The notes below the pieces were generated by a model that saw nothing but the letters and a program-made list of their open reading frames with translations, ran no database searches and was not told the origin of the DNA. Source: Burkholderia lata (GTDB lineage: Bacteria > Pseudomonadota > Gammaproteobacteria > Burkholderiales > Burkholderiaceae). From it: a stretch of 64,000 nt of DNA. Positions 8,046 through 17,581 of the stretch are shown piece by piece (within the stretch, counting starts at the first letter, position 1; every line of letters starts with the position of its first letter). The DNA is taken from positions 558,001-622,000 of the forward strand of contig NZ_CABVQK010000004.1 in the NCBI RefSeq assembly GCF_902499335.1, in the 5' to 3' direction. The translations under genes and the position numbers were made by a program.

Positions 8046-9053
8046 GTGAATACCATGAATGCCATTCAGATCGATCGTTTCGGCGATCCGTCCGTACTCC
8101 GTCCGGTCGTGATCGAGCGCCCGACACCGGCTCCCGACGAAGTCCTCGTGCGCGTGACGCGCGTCGGACTGAATTTCGCGGAAACGCTGCAACGCGCCGG
8201 TATCTATCCGGGCCCGGCGCCGGCTTTGCCCGCGATACTGGGATCGGAAACGGTCGGCACCGTCGAAGCCGTGGGCGCGAACGTACGGGACTTCCGGGTC
8301 GGCGAACGCGTGGCCGCGGCGCTGTTCGGCGCAACGAGCGGAACCGGCGGCTATGCCGAATATGTGACGGTACGCGCCACGCTGATCGTCGCGATTCCCG
8401 ACACGGTTTCGGACGACGACGCCGTCGCGGTCATGCTGCAGGGGCTGGTCGCCCGCGTGCTGCTGCGCGAGACGCCGGTGGCCGCACGATCCGTCGCCAT
8501 CACCGCGGCAGCCGGGGGCGTCGGTTCGATGCTCATCCAGCTGGCGAGACTCGACGGCGCAAGGGCGATCGTCGGCCTGGCCGGTTCCACGGAGAAGCTA
8601 TCGACGGTGCGGGCACTCGGTGCCGATCAGGCCGTCAGCTATCGCGACGACGCGTGGGTCGATCGACTGGGCGCCGCAACCGGCGGAACGGGCCCCGACG
8701 TCGTCTTCGATTCGATCGGTGGCACCGTGGCCCGCACGCTCGTGTCCAGCCTTGCGCCGCACGGTCGTTTCGTCAGCTATGGCGCGGCAAGCGGCCACTT
8801 GCTGACGGTCGATGAAAGCCTGATGACCGCGCTCATCTTCGGCTGCCGCTCGCTGTCCGGTTTCGCTTTACATGCGTTCCTCGCCGATCACGTCGTGCGG
8901 CAGACGCTCGGCGAGCTGTTCGGTCTGCTGGCCACCGGTGCGCTGAAGCCGCTGATCGGGGGCAGCTATGCGTTCGACGCGATCGTCGACGCGCATGCGG
9001 CACTCGAATCGGGCGGGACGACCGGCAAGCTCGTGCTGCGCATGGATCGATAG
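8046..9053 (+). CDS. Zinc-independent quinone oxidoreductase (MDR superfamily)
   Basis: A 335-residue medium-chain dehydrogenase/reductase of the quinone oxidoreductase type. The GroES-like N-domain (VLVRVTRVGLNFAETLQRAG) lacks the catalytic zinc ligands of alcohol dehydrogenases. The nucleotide-binding domain has AAAGGVGSMLIQLARLDG around residues 155-175. It would reduce quinones or enones with NADPH in the cytoplasm. The GTG at 8046 is used; the ATG at 8055 is an equally possible start. It is the last gene of the ene-reductase-DoxX operon and shares its likely detoxification role. Confidence 0.88.
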   Translation: MNTMNAIQIDRFGDPSVLRPVVIERPTPAPDEVLVRVTRVGLNFAETLQRAGIYPGPAPALPAILGSETVGTVEAVGANVRDFRVGERVAAALFGATSGTGGYAEYVTVRATLIVAIPDTVSDDDAVAVMLQGLVARVLLRETPVAARSVAITAAAGGVGSMLIQLARLDGARAIVGLAGSTEKLSTVRALGADQAVSYRDDAWVDRLGAATGGTGPDVVFDSIGGTVARTLVSSLAPHGRFVSYGAASGHLLTVDESLMTALIFGCRSLSGFALHAFLADHVVRQTLGELFGLLATGALKPLIGGSYAFDAIVDAHAALESGGTTGKLVLRMDR

Positions 9054-9149
9054 CGCTTCGCATCCGCCCTCGACAGTCGCGGGACGCCGCTCACGCGGAC
9101 ATCGATCACGGCCGAAGCGGTTGACGGCGAATCACCGTCCGGGCGCCGC

Positions 9150-10079
9150 TCAAACCGGCGTCAGCACCGGCTGCCCTGAAAAGTGCCGCTCGCCATTGTC
9201 GATGAACTGCTGCACCGAGCGATCGAGCGCCTCGGGCGACCAGCCGCCCATGTGCGGCGTCAGCACGACGCTGTCGAGATCCGTCAGCGCGCGCGGCGGC
9301 TCCGGTTCGCCTTCGTACACGTCGAGCCCCGCGCCCGCGATGCGCCCTTCGCGCAACGCATCCGCCAAAGCAGCGGTATCGACAACGCTGCCGCGCGATA
9401 CGTTGACGACGAAACCGCCGGGGCCGAGTGCATCGAGCACCGCGCGATCGATGAGATGCCGCGTTCCCGCGCCGCCCGGCGTCGCGACGATCAGGAAATC
9501 GGCCCACTGCGCGAGTGAGTCGACGCGGTCGAAATAGCGGTAAGGGACGTTCTTCTCCGACCGGTTGTGATACCCGATCTCGATGTCGAAGCCAGCCGCG
9601 CGGCGCGCGCACTTCTCGCCGATCTTGCCGAGCCCGACGATGCCGAGCTTCCTGCCCGACACGTTCGGCGGCATCGCCAGTCCGTCGCGCCACACGCCCG
9701 CGCGGGTTTTCGCATCGAGCTGCACGACGTTGCGCACCGCCGCGAGCAGCAGCGCGAACGCGTGATCGGCAACGCAATCGTCGTTGGTGCCGGCGCCCGT
9801 GACCACGGTAATGCCGCGCGCCTTGGCATGCGCGACGTCGATGTGCTCGTAACCGGCGCCGAGCGCGCTGACGAACGTGAGTTGCGGAAGTCGATCGATC
9901 TCGGCGGCGGTGAGCCCCGTGCTGCCGTTGGTCAGCACCGCGCGTATCGTGCCGCCGTGTTCGGCGATCGCGCGTTCGCGCTCTTCGGGTGTCGGGGCAT
10001 GGCGCACGTCGAACGACGCGGCGATCTCGCGATGCGCGTCGCCGCGCAATGCGATCAGAACCAGCAGCTCAGGCTTCAT
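9150..10079 (-). CDS. D-2-hydroxyacid dehydrogenase (NAD-dependent)
   Basis: A 309-residue member of the D-isomer-specific 2-hydroxyacid dehydrogenase family, similar to glyoxylate/hydroxypyruvate reductases. The Rossmann motif GLGKIG is at residues 149-154. The catalytic Arg229 (SRGSVVD), Glu258 (YEGEPE) and His276 (LTPHMGG) are all present. It reduces a 2-keto acid to a D-2-hydroxy acid in the cytoplasm; the exact substrate cannot be read. The start at 10079 is where homology begins, although the frame is open to 10205. It stands alone, divergent from the osmoprotectant importer. Confidence 0.88.
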   Translation of the reverse strand: MKPELLVLIALRGDAHREIAASFDVRHAPTPEERERAIAEHGGTIRAVLTNGSTGLTAAEIDRLPQLTFVSALGAGYEHIDVAHAKARGITVVTGAGTNDDCVADHAFALLLAAVRNVVQLDAKTRAGVWRDGLAMPPNVSGRKLGIVGLGKIGEKCARRAAGFDIEIGYHNRSEKNVPYRYFDRVDSLAQWADFLIVATPGGAGTRHLIDRAVLDALGPGGFVVNVSRGSVVDTAALADALREGRIAGAGLDVYEGEPEPPRALTDLDSVVLTPHMGGWSPEALDRSVQQFIDNGERHFSGQPVLTPV

Positions 10080-10246
10080 GTCAGGAAGTGTCGGCAAGGC
10101 GGGAACGAATTTCAGTGTAGCAAGCCCGCGCGACGGATGCGGGTTATCCCCACACGGGCTGTGGGCACGCCGCCGCACGCGGTTTGCCAAAGCCGGCTCA
10201 GTCAAGTAACTTTCGGCCTACGTCCCCGCCCTGGAGAATGGCCCGT

Positions 10247-11170
10247 ATGAAGCTTTCCCTGCCCGCCCGGATCCTGGGCCTCGCGCTCGCCGCTACCCTC
10301 GTCGCGCCCGGCGCGCACGCCGACACGCCCGTCGTGGTGTCGTCGAAGATCGACACCGAAGGCAACCTGCTCGGCAACCTGATCGCACAGGTGCTGAAGG
10401 CGCACGGCATCGCCGTCACCGAAAAGATCGCGCTCGGCACCACGCCGATCGTGCGCAAGGCGCTCACGAGCGGCGAGATCGACATCTACCCCGAATACAC
10501 CGGCAATGCCGCGTTCTTCTTCAACAAGGCGGACGATCCGCTGTGGAAGAACGCGAGCCAGGGCTACGACACCGCGAAGCAACTCGACTACGCGGCGAAC
10601 CATCTCGTATGGCTCACCCCGGCCCCCGCGAACAACACGTGGGGCGTCGCCGTGCTCGCGCCCGTCGCGCAGTCGCAGCACCTGAAGACCTTCACCGATT
10701 TCGGCAAGTGGGTCACGGGCGGCGGCAAGGTGAAGCTCGCGGCATCGGCCGAATTCGTGAACAGCGCGTCGGCACTGCCGTCGTTCGAGAAGGCGTACGG
10801 CTTCAAGCTGAAGCCCGACCAGCTCGTCGTGCTGTCCGGCGGCGACACGGCCGCGACCATCAAGGCCGCCGCGAACCAGACCGACGGCGTGAATGCCGCG
10901 ATGGTCTACGGCACCGACGGCGGAATCTCGTCGAGCGGCCTCGCGGTGCTCGACGACGACAAGCACGTGCAGCCCGTCTACGCACCCGCGCCGGTGATCC
11001 GCGAAGCCGTGCTGAAAGCGCATCCGCAGATCGCCGACTACCTGAAGCCCGTGTTCGCGAGCCTCGACCTGAAGACGCTGCAGACGCTGAACGCGCGCAT
11101 CCAGATCAACGGCGAGCCGGCCGCCGGCGTCGCGAAAAGCTACCTGAAATCGAAGGGCTTCGTTAAATGA
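10247..11170 (+). CDS. osmF: Osmoprotectant ABC transporter substrate-binding protein (OsmF/YehZ type)
   Basis: A 307-residue periplasmic binding protein with a signal peptide cut after GAHA (about residue 25). The mature start (TPVVVSSKIDTEGNLLGNLIAQ) and IDIYPEYTGNAAFFF match the QAT (OpuAC/OsmF) family that binds glycine betaine and related compounds. The ATG at 10247 has a GGAG site at 10233-10236 with good spacing; the ATG at 10238 is too close to it. Four genes follow in the order binding protein, permease, ATPase, permease, with ATGA-type overlaps, exactly the yehZYXW order of Escherichia coli. There that system is a low-affinity betaine importer. Confidence 0.88.
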   Translation: MKLSLPARILGLALAATLVAPGAHADTPVVVSSKIDTEGNLLGNLIAQVLKAHGIAVTEKIALGTTPIVRKALTSGEIDIYPEYTGNAAFFFNKADDPLWKNASQGYDTAKQLDYAANHLVWLTPAPANNTWGVAVLAPVAQSQHLKTFTDFGKWVTGGGKVKLAASAEFVNSASALPSFEKAYGFKLKPDQLVVLSGGDTAATIKAAANQTDGVNAAMVYGTDGGISSSGLAVLDDDKHVQPVYAPAPVIREAVLKAHPQIADYLKPVFASLDLKTLQTLNARIQINGEPAAGVAKSYLKSKGFVK

Positions 11171-12345
11171 CGGGTCGCGCGGCAGCGTCCGCGCGGCGCA
11201 TCTCGGCGGACAAGGTCGGCATCCTGATCGGCGTCCTGACGATCGTCGCCGTGCTCGGGCTGCCGTTCGCGGTGCTGCGGCCGAACCGTATCGCGGCCGG
11301 CACCGACCTGTCGGTATTCGCCGCGCTGCCGGCCCTGCAGGGTGCCGTGCTCGCCGCGCTGTGGATCGTCGGCGCGCTGTGGGCGATGACGGCAAGCCGT
11401 CCCGCGTGGCGCGTCGTGGCCGGCTGCGCATGGCTCGCCACGCTCGCGTACGCGGTCGGCGCGGCCGCTACGCATGTCGTCGCACCTGACGACATGCTCG
11501 CCCGCGTGTCGCCTTCCTCCGGTGTCTGGCTGCTGCTGTTCGCGTGGGCCGTGCTTGTCGCGGATGCGCTCGCCCGTCTTTCGTTCAGCCCGTGGCGGCG
11601 TCTCGCGGCGCTCGTCGTCGCAATAGCAGCGATTTCGGTGCCGCTCGCGAGCGGCTGGTGGGACGGCCTCTCCGTGATGCGCGAATACGCGGTGCGCAGC
11701 GACGATTTCTGGCGCGAGGCGATCCGGCACGTGTCGCTCGCCGGCGGCTCGGTGGCTGCCGCGCTCGTCGCGGGTGTACCGCTCGGCATCGCATGCGCGC
11801 GCATCGCGGCGGTGCGTACCGTCGCGATGCCCGTGCTCAATGTCGTGCAGACCATCCCCAGTATCGCGATGTACGGGCTGATGATGGCGCCGCTCGGCCT
11901 GCTCGCCGCGCACGTGCCGCTCGCGGCCGCGCTCGGCATCCGCGGCATCGGCGTAGCGCCGGCCGTGCTTGCGCTGTTCCTGTATTCGCTGCTACCGATC
12001 GCGTCGAGCGTCGTGGTCGGGCTCGGCCAGGTGCCCCCGCACGTGACCGAAGCGGCGCGCGCGATGGGCATGACGCGCGCGCAGCGGCTGCTGCGCGTCG
12101 ATCTCGTGCTCGCGCTGCCGGTGATCCTGAGCGGCGTGCGCATCGTGCTCGTGCAGAACATCGGGCTGACCGCGGTCGCCGCGCTGATCGGCGGCGGCGG
12201 CTTCGGCACCTTCATCTTCCAGGGGATCGGGCAATCGGCCGCCGATCTCGTGCTGCTCGGCGCGATCCCGACGATCGCGCTCGCGCTGGTGGCGGCCGTC
12301 ATATTCGAAGCCGCGACCACGCTCGCGAAGGGGCGTGCAGGATGA
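11167..12345 (+). CDS. yehY: Osmoprotectant ABC transporter permease (YehY-like)
   Basis: A 392-residue permease overlapping the binding-protein gene by 4 bases. The N-terminal half has extra membrane helices (residues about 20-170), as in YehY. The C-terminal half is the BPD_transp domain, with the EAARAMGMTRAQRLLRVDL EAA loop (about residues 300-318) that docks on the ATPase. Paired with the shorter YehW-like permease it should form the membrane channel. The overlap with the next gene suggests translational coupling. Confidence 0.87.
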   Translation: MTGRAAASARRISADKVGILIGVLTIVAVLGLPFAVLRPNRIAAGTDLSVFAALPALQGAVLAALWIVGALWAMTASRPAWRVVAGCAWLATLAYAVGAAATHVVAPDDMLARVSPSSGVWLLLFAWAVLVADALARLSFSPWRRLAALVVAIAAISVPLASGWWDGLSVMREYAVRSDDFWREAIRHVSLAGGSVAAALVAGVPLGIACARIAAVRTVAMPVLNVVQTIPSIAMYGLMMAPLGLLAAHVPLAAALGIRGIGVAPAVLALFLYSLLPIASSVVVGLGQVPPHVTEAARAMGMTRAQRLLRVDLVLALPVILSGVRIVLVQNIGLTAVAALIGGGGFGTFIFQGIGQSAADLVLLGAIPTIALALVAAVIFEAATTLAKGRAG

Positions 12346-13280
12346 TCGAGATCGAACGTGCGGGCAAACGCTTCGGCGATATCGTCGCCGTCGACGACGT
12401 ATCGCTGACGATGAAGCGCGGCACGATCACCGCGCTCGTCGGCGCATCGGGCAGCGGCAAGTCGACGCTGCTGCGCATGATCAACCGCTTGATCGCGCCC
12501 ACCAGCGGCACGATCCGCATCGACGGCGTCGATACGGCCACCGTCGCGCCCGAACAGCTGCGGCGCGGCATCGGCTACGCGATCCAGGGGCACGGGCTGT
12601 TTCCGCACTGGAGCGTCGCGCGCAACATCGCGACCGTGCCGCGCCTGCTCGGCTGGCCGGCCGATCGCATCGACGCGCGCGTGAACGAATTGCTCGACCT
12701 GTTCCATCTCGCGCCGGCCGAGTTCGCGGACAAGCTGCCGCACGAACTGTCGGGCGGCCAGCAGCAGCGCGTCGGCGTCGCACGCGCGCTCGCGGCCGAG
12801 CCCGCGATGCTGCTGATGGACGAGCCGTTCGGCGCGCTCGATCCGATCATCCGCGGCAAGGCGCAGGACGACCTGTTCGCGCTGCAGCGCCGCCTCGGCA
12901 TCACGGTCGTGATCGTCACGCACGATATCGAGGAAGCGCTGAAGCTCGGCGACACGATCGCGGTGATGGATGGCGGCCGGCTGCTGCAGGTCGCATCGCC
13001 GGCCGAGATTCTCGGCAAGCCGGCGGCCGGCGTCGTCGAGCAACTCGTCGCGGGTGTCGACCGGCCGCTGCGCCTGCTCGCGCTGACGCCGATCGGCGCC
13101 GTGGCCGAATCCGGTCATGCCGACGGCGAACCGATCGCCGCGACGCGCACGCTGCGCGATGCGGTGTCGGAGTTGCTGTGGCGCGGTGTCGACGTGCTGC
13201 CGGTGGAAGATGGCGACGGCCGCAACACGCGCCGCATCACGCTCGATGCGATCCGTGCGCACGCAAGGAAGCCGGCATGA
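12342..13280 (+). CDS. yehX: Osmoprotectant ABC transporter ATPase (YehX-like)
   Basis: A 312-residue ATPase. Walker A is GASGSGKST (residues 34-42), the signature is LSGGQ (136-140) and Walker B is LLLMDEP (about 156-162), with the H-loop in VIVTHD. About 60 residues at the C-terminus (LRDAVSELLWRGVDVLPVED) resemble half of a CBS pair, the module that senses ionic strength in OpuA-type importers. Here it looks reduced. The start overlaps the upstream stop by 4 bases. It powers the two flanking permeases. Confidence 0.9.
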   Translation: MIEIERAGKRFGDIVAVDDVSLTMKRGTITALVGASGSGKSTLLRMINRLIAPTSGTIRIDGVDTATVAPEQLRRGIGYAIQGHGLFPHWSVARNIATVPRLLGWPADRIDARVNELLDLFHLAPAEFADKLPHELSGGQQQRVGVARALAAEPAMLLMDEPFGALDPIIRGKAQDDLFALQRRLGITVVIVTHDIEEALKLGDTIAVMDGGRLLQVASPAEILGKPAAGVVEQLVAGVDRPLRLLALTPIGAVAESGHADGEPIAATRTLRDAVSELLWRGVDVLPVEDGDGRNTRRITLDAIRAHARKPA

Positions 13281-14044
13281 CGTCGCGCAGCAACGGGCGG
13301 CCCAGGCCGTCGGCGCTTCCCGCGACCGTCGCACGCGCGGCCGCGCTTGCACTGCTGCTCGTGCTGCTGCTGCGCCCCGCATGGCTGCAAGGATTGTTCG
13401 CGCCGTTCGCGGACAACGGCGCACCGGTCATCTACGATCGCGCGAGCCTGCTCGACCTCACGCTCGCGCATCTCGGGACGGTCGCATTATCGAGCGTGAT
13501 CGGCACGATCGTCGCGGTCGCGGCCGGCATCGCGGTCACGCGGCCGTGGGGTGCGGATTTCCTGCCGGTCGCGCGCAGCGTCGTCGACATCGGCCAGACC
13601 TTCCCGCCCGTCGCGGTGCTCGCGCTCGCGGTGCCGGCCGTCGGCTTCGGATTGAAGCCCGTGCTGATCGCGCTCGTGCTGTATGGCCTCCTGCCCGTGT
13701 TCGAAAGCACGATCGCGGGGCTCGAGGACGTGCCGCGCGACGTCGTCGATGCCGCACGCGGGATGGGAATGAGCGGCTGGCAGCAACTCGTGTCGGTCGA
13801 GCTGCCGCTCGCGTTTCCGGTGATCGTCAACGGCGTCCGGCTCGCGGTGGTGATCAACCTCGGCACCGCGACGATCGGCTCGACGGTCGCCGCGCGCGGG
13901 CTCGGCGACGTGATCATCGCGGGTCTGCAGACGTCGAACACCGCGTTCGTGCTGCAGGGCGGCGTGATCGTCGGGCTGCTCGCGGTGCTCGTCAGCGATG
14001 CGATCGGCGCGATTGCACGGGTGGCGGCCGCACGGCGCGCGTAA
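13277..14044 (+). CDS. yehW: Osmoprotectant ABC transporter permease (YehW-like)
   Basis: A 255-residue permease with about six helices and the EAA-type loop DAARGMGMSGWQQLVSVEL near residues 155-175. It overlaps the ATPase gene by 4 bases and ends the operon. The pair of unequal permeases (392 and 255 residues) around one ATPase is the YehYXW pattern. A 235-base gap separates it from the transglycosylase gene. Confidence 0.87.
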   Translation: MTSRSNGRPRPSALPATVARAAALALLLVLLLRPAWLQGLFAPFADNGAPVIYDRASLLDLTLAHLGTVALSSVIGTIVAVAAGIAVTRPWGADFLPVARSVVDIGQTFPPVAVLALAVPAVGFGLKPVLIALVLYGLLPVFESTIAGLEDVPRDVVDAARGMGMSGWQQLVSVELPLAFPVIVNGVRLAVVINLGTATIGSTVAARGLGDVIIAGLQTSNTAFVLQGGVIVGLLAVLVSDAIGAIARVAAARRA

Positions 14045-14244
14045 GGCGCTTAGTGCACGTGAGGCCACATCCTGTCGTACACCGATGCATGTAAAAACGA
14101 CCGAGACGCAACGCCCGGCGACGTTCATCCGGACTCCGATGCGTGTCCGCGCAACAATCGCCTCGCCGCCCGACCCGAATCGACACAAGCCTACATGCCG
14201 CTTTCATTCGAGCGGGCGTTCGACCACCTGCGTCAATTGGCCGA

Positions 14245-14250
14245 TATACT
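14245..14250 (+). promoter_or_regulatory. Possible -10 box of the transglycosylase gene
   Basis: TATACT, one base from the sigma-70 -10 consensus, lies 30 bases before the ATG at 14280. No clear -35 hexamer is seen at 16-18 bases upstream. Confidence 0.3.
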
Positions 14251-14279
14251 AGGCGCCTTCCAATTCCCCGCACTCCACC

Positions 14280-14954
14280 ATGCGACGGTTTCTCTGGCTG
14301 ATCGTGCTTTCGCTCGGCATCGCGCAACAGGCGTCGGCGCAGCAAGCGCCCGCACTGCCTGCGTCCGCGCCCGAAGCAGCCGCATCGGCGCCGTCCGTCG
14401 CATCCGCGCCGCTCGCCGACGCCAACGATCAGCCGAACGAAGCAAACCGCCGCATCACGTCCTACCTGACGAAGAAGTTCGGCGTCGCGAAGGAGCGGGC
14501 CGCGAAGCTCGCCGATATCGTGAGCGTTACTGCGACGAAATATTCGCTGCCTCCCGCCCTCGTTTACGCCATTATTTCGATCGAATCGCGTTTCCAGGAA
14601 AAGGCGCGCGGCCAGCATGGCGCAACCGGGCTGATGCAGGTCGTGCCGACCGCGCACCGCGGCCTGGTGCGCAACGTGAAGGACCTGACCGAACCGAACG
14701 CGAACGTCGAAGTCGGCTCCGCGATTCTGTCGGGCTACGTGAGGGCGGCCGGTGGCGACGTGCGGGCCGGACTGAGGAGCTACAGCGGCGGTTCGAACGC
14801 GTATGCGGCAAAGGTGATGCAGCGCGTCGATTCGTTCCGCTTCGTGCTCGAACCTGACGACGACGCGAAAGCCGCGAATCCCGCGAGCGATGCGAAGGGC
14901 CGCATGGTGCCGGTCAGCGAAAAGACGAGCCCGACGTCGGCCCGCAGCAACTAG
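14280..14954 (+). CDS. Small periplasmic lytic transglycosylase (SLT domain)
   Basis: A 224-residue protein with a signal peptide (cut after ASA, about residue 20), an Ala/Pro/Ser-rich linker and one SLT domain. Catalytic Glu102 lies in ISIESRFQEKA; GATGLMQVVP and the later SYSGGSNAYAAKV complete the goose-lysozyme-like fold. It should cleave peptidoglycan to 1,6-anhydro products in the periplasm. It is much shorter than Slt70, so it is probably a specialised enzyme for a secretion or envelope machine. The related gene at 54586 shares its layout. The LprI-like gene downstream is 21 bases away and may be co-transcribed. Confidence 0.87.
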   Translation: MRRFLWLIVLSLGIAQQASAQQAPALPASAPEAAASAPSVASAPLADANDQPNEANRRITSYLTKKFGVAKERAAKLADIVSVTATKYSLPPALVYAIISIESRFQEKARGQHGATGLMQVVPTAHRGLVRNVKDLTEPNANVEVGSAILSGYVRAAGGDVRAGLRSYSGGSNAYAAKVMQRVDSFRFVLEPDDDAKAANPASDAKGRMVPVSEKTSPTSARSN

Positions 14955-14975
14955 TCCCCGTTTCCTCCGACGCGC

Positions 14976-15374
14976 ATGCACCACGTCTCGCGCTTCCTTG
15001 CCGTCGCCGCGCTGGCGATCGGCCACACTGCCGTGTTTGCCGCCGTCGATTGCGAAAAGCACGCGCTGACGATGAACGACGTGCGGACCTGCGTACTCGG
15101 TCAGAACGATCAGGCCGTCGAGCGCGCATACCGGTCGCTCGAGCACAAGCTCAAGCAGCGCAACCCCGATGCCGCCAGCGCGCTCGCGAAGTCGCAGGCA
15201 AGCTGGACCCGCTTCGCCGATGACACCTGCGACTACGTGAAAGCCGCCAATCCGCAACAGATGATCCCGGAAGACGCGCGGATGAACTGCTGGGTCGATT
15301 TCAGCCAGGCACGCGTGCGCATTCTGAAGAAATGGGAAGCGCAGCTGGACGCGCCGCAACCGGCGCAGAACTGA
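14976..15374 (+). CDS. LprI-like periplasmic protein (DUF1311)
   Basis: A 132-residue exported protein with a signal peptide (to about residue 22). The mature part has the family pattern of Cys pairs and the central QASWTRFADDTCDYV helix (xxWxxxRDxxC-like), as in lysozyme-inhibitor LprI proteins. Members bind and inhibit lysozyme or act as small envelope proteins. Its place directly after a lytic transglycosylase gene suggests a link to peptidoglycan turnover or protection, which is an inference. Confidence 0.75.
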   Translation: MHHVSRFLAVAALAIGHTAVFAAVDCEKHALTMNDVRTCVLGQNDQAVERAYRSLEHKLKQRNPDAASALAKSQASWTRFADDTCDYVKAANPQQMIPEDARMNCWVDFSQARVRILKKWEAQLDAPQPAQN

Positions 15375-15404
15375 CCGACGAACGGATGCGTGCGCAACCG
15401 CCCG

Positions 15405-16286
15405 TCACGCTTGCGCGAAACGCTCTCGCAAAAACTCGATGAAATGCTGCGTCTTCGCGGGCAGCAGCCGCGTTTCCGTCATCGCATAGACGGCAATCGG
15501 CTCGCCTTCCCATGCGGGCATCACGCGGCGCAGCCGGCCGGCGGCCAGATCGTCCGCGACGATCGCCTCGGACAGCACGATGATGCCCGCATCGAGCGTG
15601 GCCAGGCGCCGCAGCATGCCGACGCTGTTCGCCCCGAAGCGGCTGCTGACCGGCACCGCGACGGAACGCGCGCCGTCGTGCAGCGTCCATGACCCGCTCC
15701 GCTGCAGGCCGAGGCACGCGTGCCGCGCGAGGTCTTCGGGCTCGCGCGGCTCGCCGGCGCGCGCGAGGTAACCGGGCGACGCATACAGGTAGTTCGGGAG
15801 CGTCGCGAGCCGCCGCGCGATCAATTGTGAGTCCTCGGATGGCCCCATGCGGATCGCCACGTCGAACGGTTCGCTCACCAGATCGACACGCCTCGAGGTC
15901 AGCTCGAAATCGAAGGTCAGTTTCGGATAGCGGTTCGAGAATTCGACGACTAGCGGCGCCAGAATGACCACCGCGAAATCAACCGGAAACGACGCGCGCA
16001 GCACGCCGGTCGGCTCCGCCAGCAGCCCGCCGAGCTGCTCGTGCGCAAGCCGCGCCTCGTCGACGATGCGCTTGCAGCGCTCGAAGTAGAGCTGGCCGGC
16101 CTCCGTCAGCTCGATCCGGCGCGTCGTGCGATGCAGCAGCCGCAGCCCGATCGCCTTCTCCAGCGCGCCGATGCGCCGCGACAGCGTCGAGTTCGGCATC
16201 CCCAGCGTCTCGGCCGCGCTGCGAAAGCCCTTCGCCTTCACGACTTCGACGAACAGCGCCATGTCGTTCAGCAGTTCCATGCTCAT
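15405..16286 (-). CDS. LysR family regulator, divergent from a second old yellow enzyme gene
   Basis: A 293-residue LysR regulator. The winged helix-turn-helix covers about residues 5-65 (ALFVEVVKAKGFRSAAETLG, then NSTLSRRIGALEKAIGLRLL), followed by an effector domain. This subgroup is the common AaeR/DmlR-like set. Either ATG at 16286 or 16280 could be the start. It faces the ene-reductase gene at 16452 across 165 bases that contain TTATCC-type repeats, the usual divergent LysR arrangement. Confidence 0.9.
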   Translation of the reverse strand: MSMELLNDMALFVEVVKAKGFRSAAETLGMPNSTLSRRIGALEKAIGLRLLHRTTRRIELTEAGQLYFERCKRIVDEARLAHEQLGGLLAEPTGVLRASFPVDFAVVILAPLVVEFSNRYPKLTFDFELTSRRVDLVSEPFDVAIRMGPSEDSQLIARRLATLPNYLYASPGYLARAGEPREPEDLARHACLGLQRSGSWTLHDGARSVAVPVSSRFGANSVGMLRRLATLDAGIIVLSEAIVADDLAAGRLRRVMPAWEGEPIAVYAMTETRLLPAKTQHFIEFLRERFAQA

Positions 16287-16451
16287 TGCCCCACCAATGG
16301 ATCAATGTTATCCAGATTACCCGGTTTATCCCGAAAAGGAAGCAATGGATGATGGGTGCGTGGAGGCGAGGCCCGCGCAACGATGCGCGGCCGGCGCCTG
16401 AACCGGCATCGTCCCGGTGCCGCCGTCCCGAACTTCGAGGAGCAACGCATC

Positions 16452-17525
16452 ATGAGCCAACTGTTCACCCCGGCCCGCGTGGGCCGCTACACGCTGCAAA
16501 ACCGCCTCGTCATGGCGCCGATGACGCGCAGCCGCGCCGCCTTCGATGGCACGCCCGGCCAATGGGCCGCCGAATACTACGCACAGCGCGCGAGCCTCGG
16601 TCTGATCGTGTCCGAAGGCACGCAGCCTTCCGACGACGGACAGGGCTATCTCACGACGCCCGGCATCTATACCGACGCGCACGTCGCCGGCTGGAAGGCG
16701 GTCAGCGACGCCGTGCATGCACGCGGCAGCCGCCTCTTCATCCAGTTGATGCACGTCGGGCGCATGTCGCATCCCGACAATACGCCGCATCACCGGCAGG
16801 GAGTCGCACCTTCGGCGATCGCGCCTGGCGCGCAGATGTTCACGGTGAAGGGCATGCTGGACATCCCCGTGCCGCGTGCGTTGACGACCGACGAAGTACG
16901 AGAGACCGTGAACGACTTCCGTATCGCCGCACGCCGTGCGATCGAGGCGGGCGCCGACGGCGTCGAGATCCACGGCGCGAACGGCTACCTCGTCCAGCAG
17001 TTCTTCGCACCGAACGCGAACACGCGCACTGACGCGTACGGCGGCTCGATCGAGAACCGCGCGCGCTTCGCGATCGAGGTCGCGACGGCGATCGCCGAAG
17101 AGATCGGCGCGGATCGCACGGCGATCCGCCTGTCGCCCGGCGCCACGCTCGGCGGCGTGGACGAAGGCGAGCAAGGGCCGGACCTGAACCGCTATCTGGC
17201 GACCGAACTCGACCGCCTCGGCCTCGCTTACCTGCACGTGATGCATCACGGCAATGAAGCGCTGCTTGCCGACCTGCGCGCGCGCTGGAGCGGCATGCTG
17301 ATCCTGAACCGGCCGGGCCGCCCGCGCGAGACGATCGGCGAGGATCTGAAGTCCGGGCTGGCCGATCTCGAAGCGTACGGGCAGATGGTGCTGGCGAATC
17401 CGGATTTCGTGACGCGGGTGAAGACCGGCGCGCCGATGAACGACGCACGGCGCGAATCGTTCTTCGGCGGCGATGCGCGCGGGTATGTCGACTATCCGGC
17501 GCTGGATGGGGCGGCTGCGGCTTGA
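16452..17525 (+). CDS. Old yellow enzyme family alkene reductase, second copy
   Basis: A 357-residue FMN-dependent ene-reductase. It begins SQLFTPARVGRYTLQNRLVM and carries His174 and Asn177 (IHGANGYLVQQFF), ending with the LANPDFVTRVK phosphate segment. A GAGGAG ribosome site supports the ATG at 16452 over the open frame upstream. It is clearly related to the protein encoded at 6334 but differs across the length, so it is an old paralogue rather than a recent duplicate. It stands alone opposite its LysR gene. The substrate is unknown. Confidence 0.92.
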   Translation: MSQLFTPARVGRYTLQNRLVMAPMTRSRAAFDGTPGQWAAEYYAQRASLGLIVSEGTQPSDDGQGYLTTPGIYTDAHVAGWKAVSDAVHARGSRLFIQLMHVGRMSHPDNTPHHRQGVAPSAIAPGAQMFTVKGMLDIPVPRALTTDEVRETVNDFRIAARRAIEAGADGVEIHGANGYLVQQFFAPNANTRTDAYGGSIENRARFAIEVATAIAEEIGADRTAIRLSPGATLGGVDEGEQGPDLNRYLATELDRLGLAYLHVMHHGNEALLADLRARWSGMLILNRPGRPRETIGEDLKSGLADLEAYGQMVLANPDFVTRVKTGAPMNDARRESFFGGDARGYVDYPALDGAAAA

Positions 17526-17581
17526 CGCTTCGGCTCGGGGCGATCGTTGCGACCCGCCGCAACAGGGGGTTACGGCGATCG

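Noticed and set aside
11163..13424. 753-codon minus-strand frame
   Set aside because: Antisense shadow of the osmoprotectant importer genes, typical of high-GC third-codon bias.
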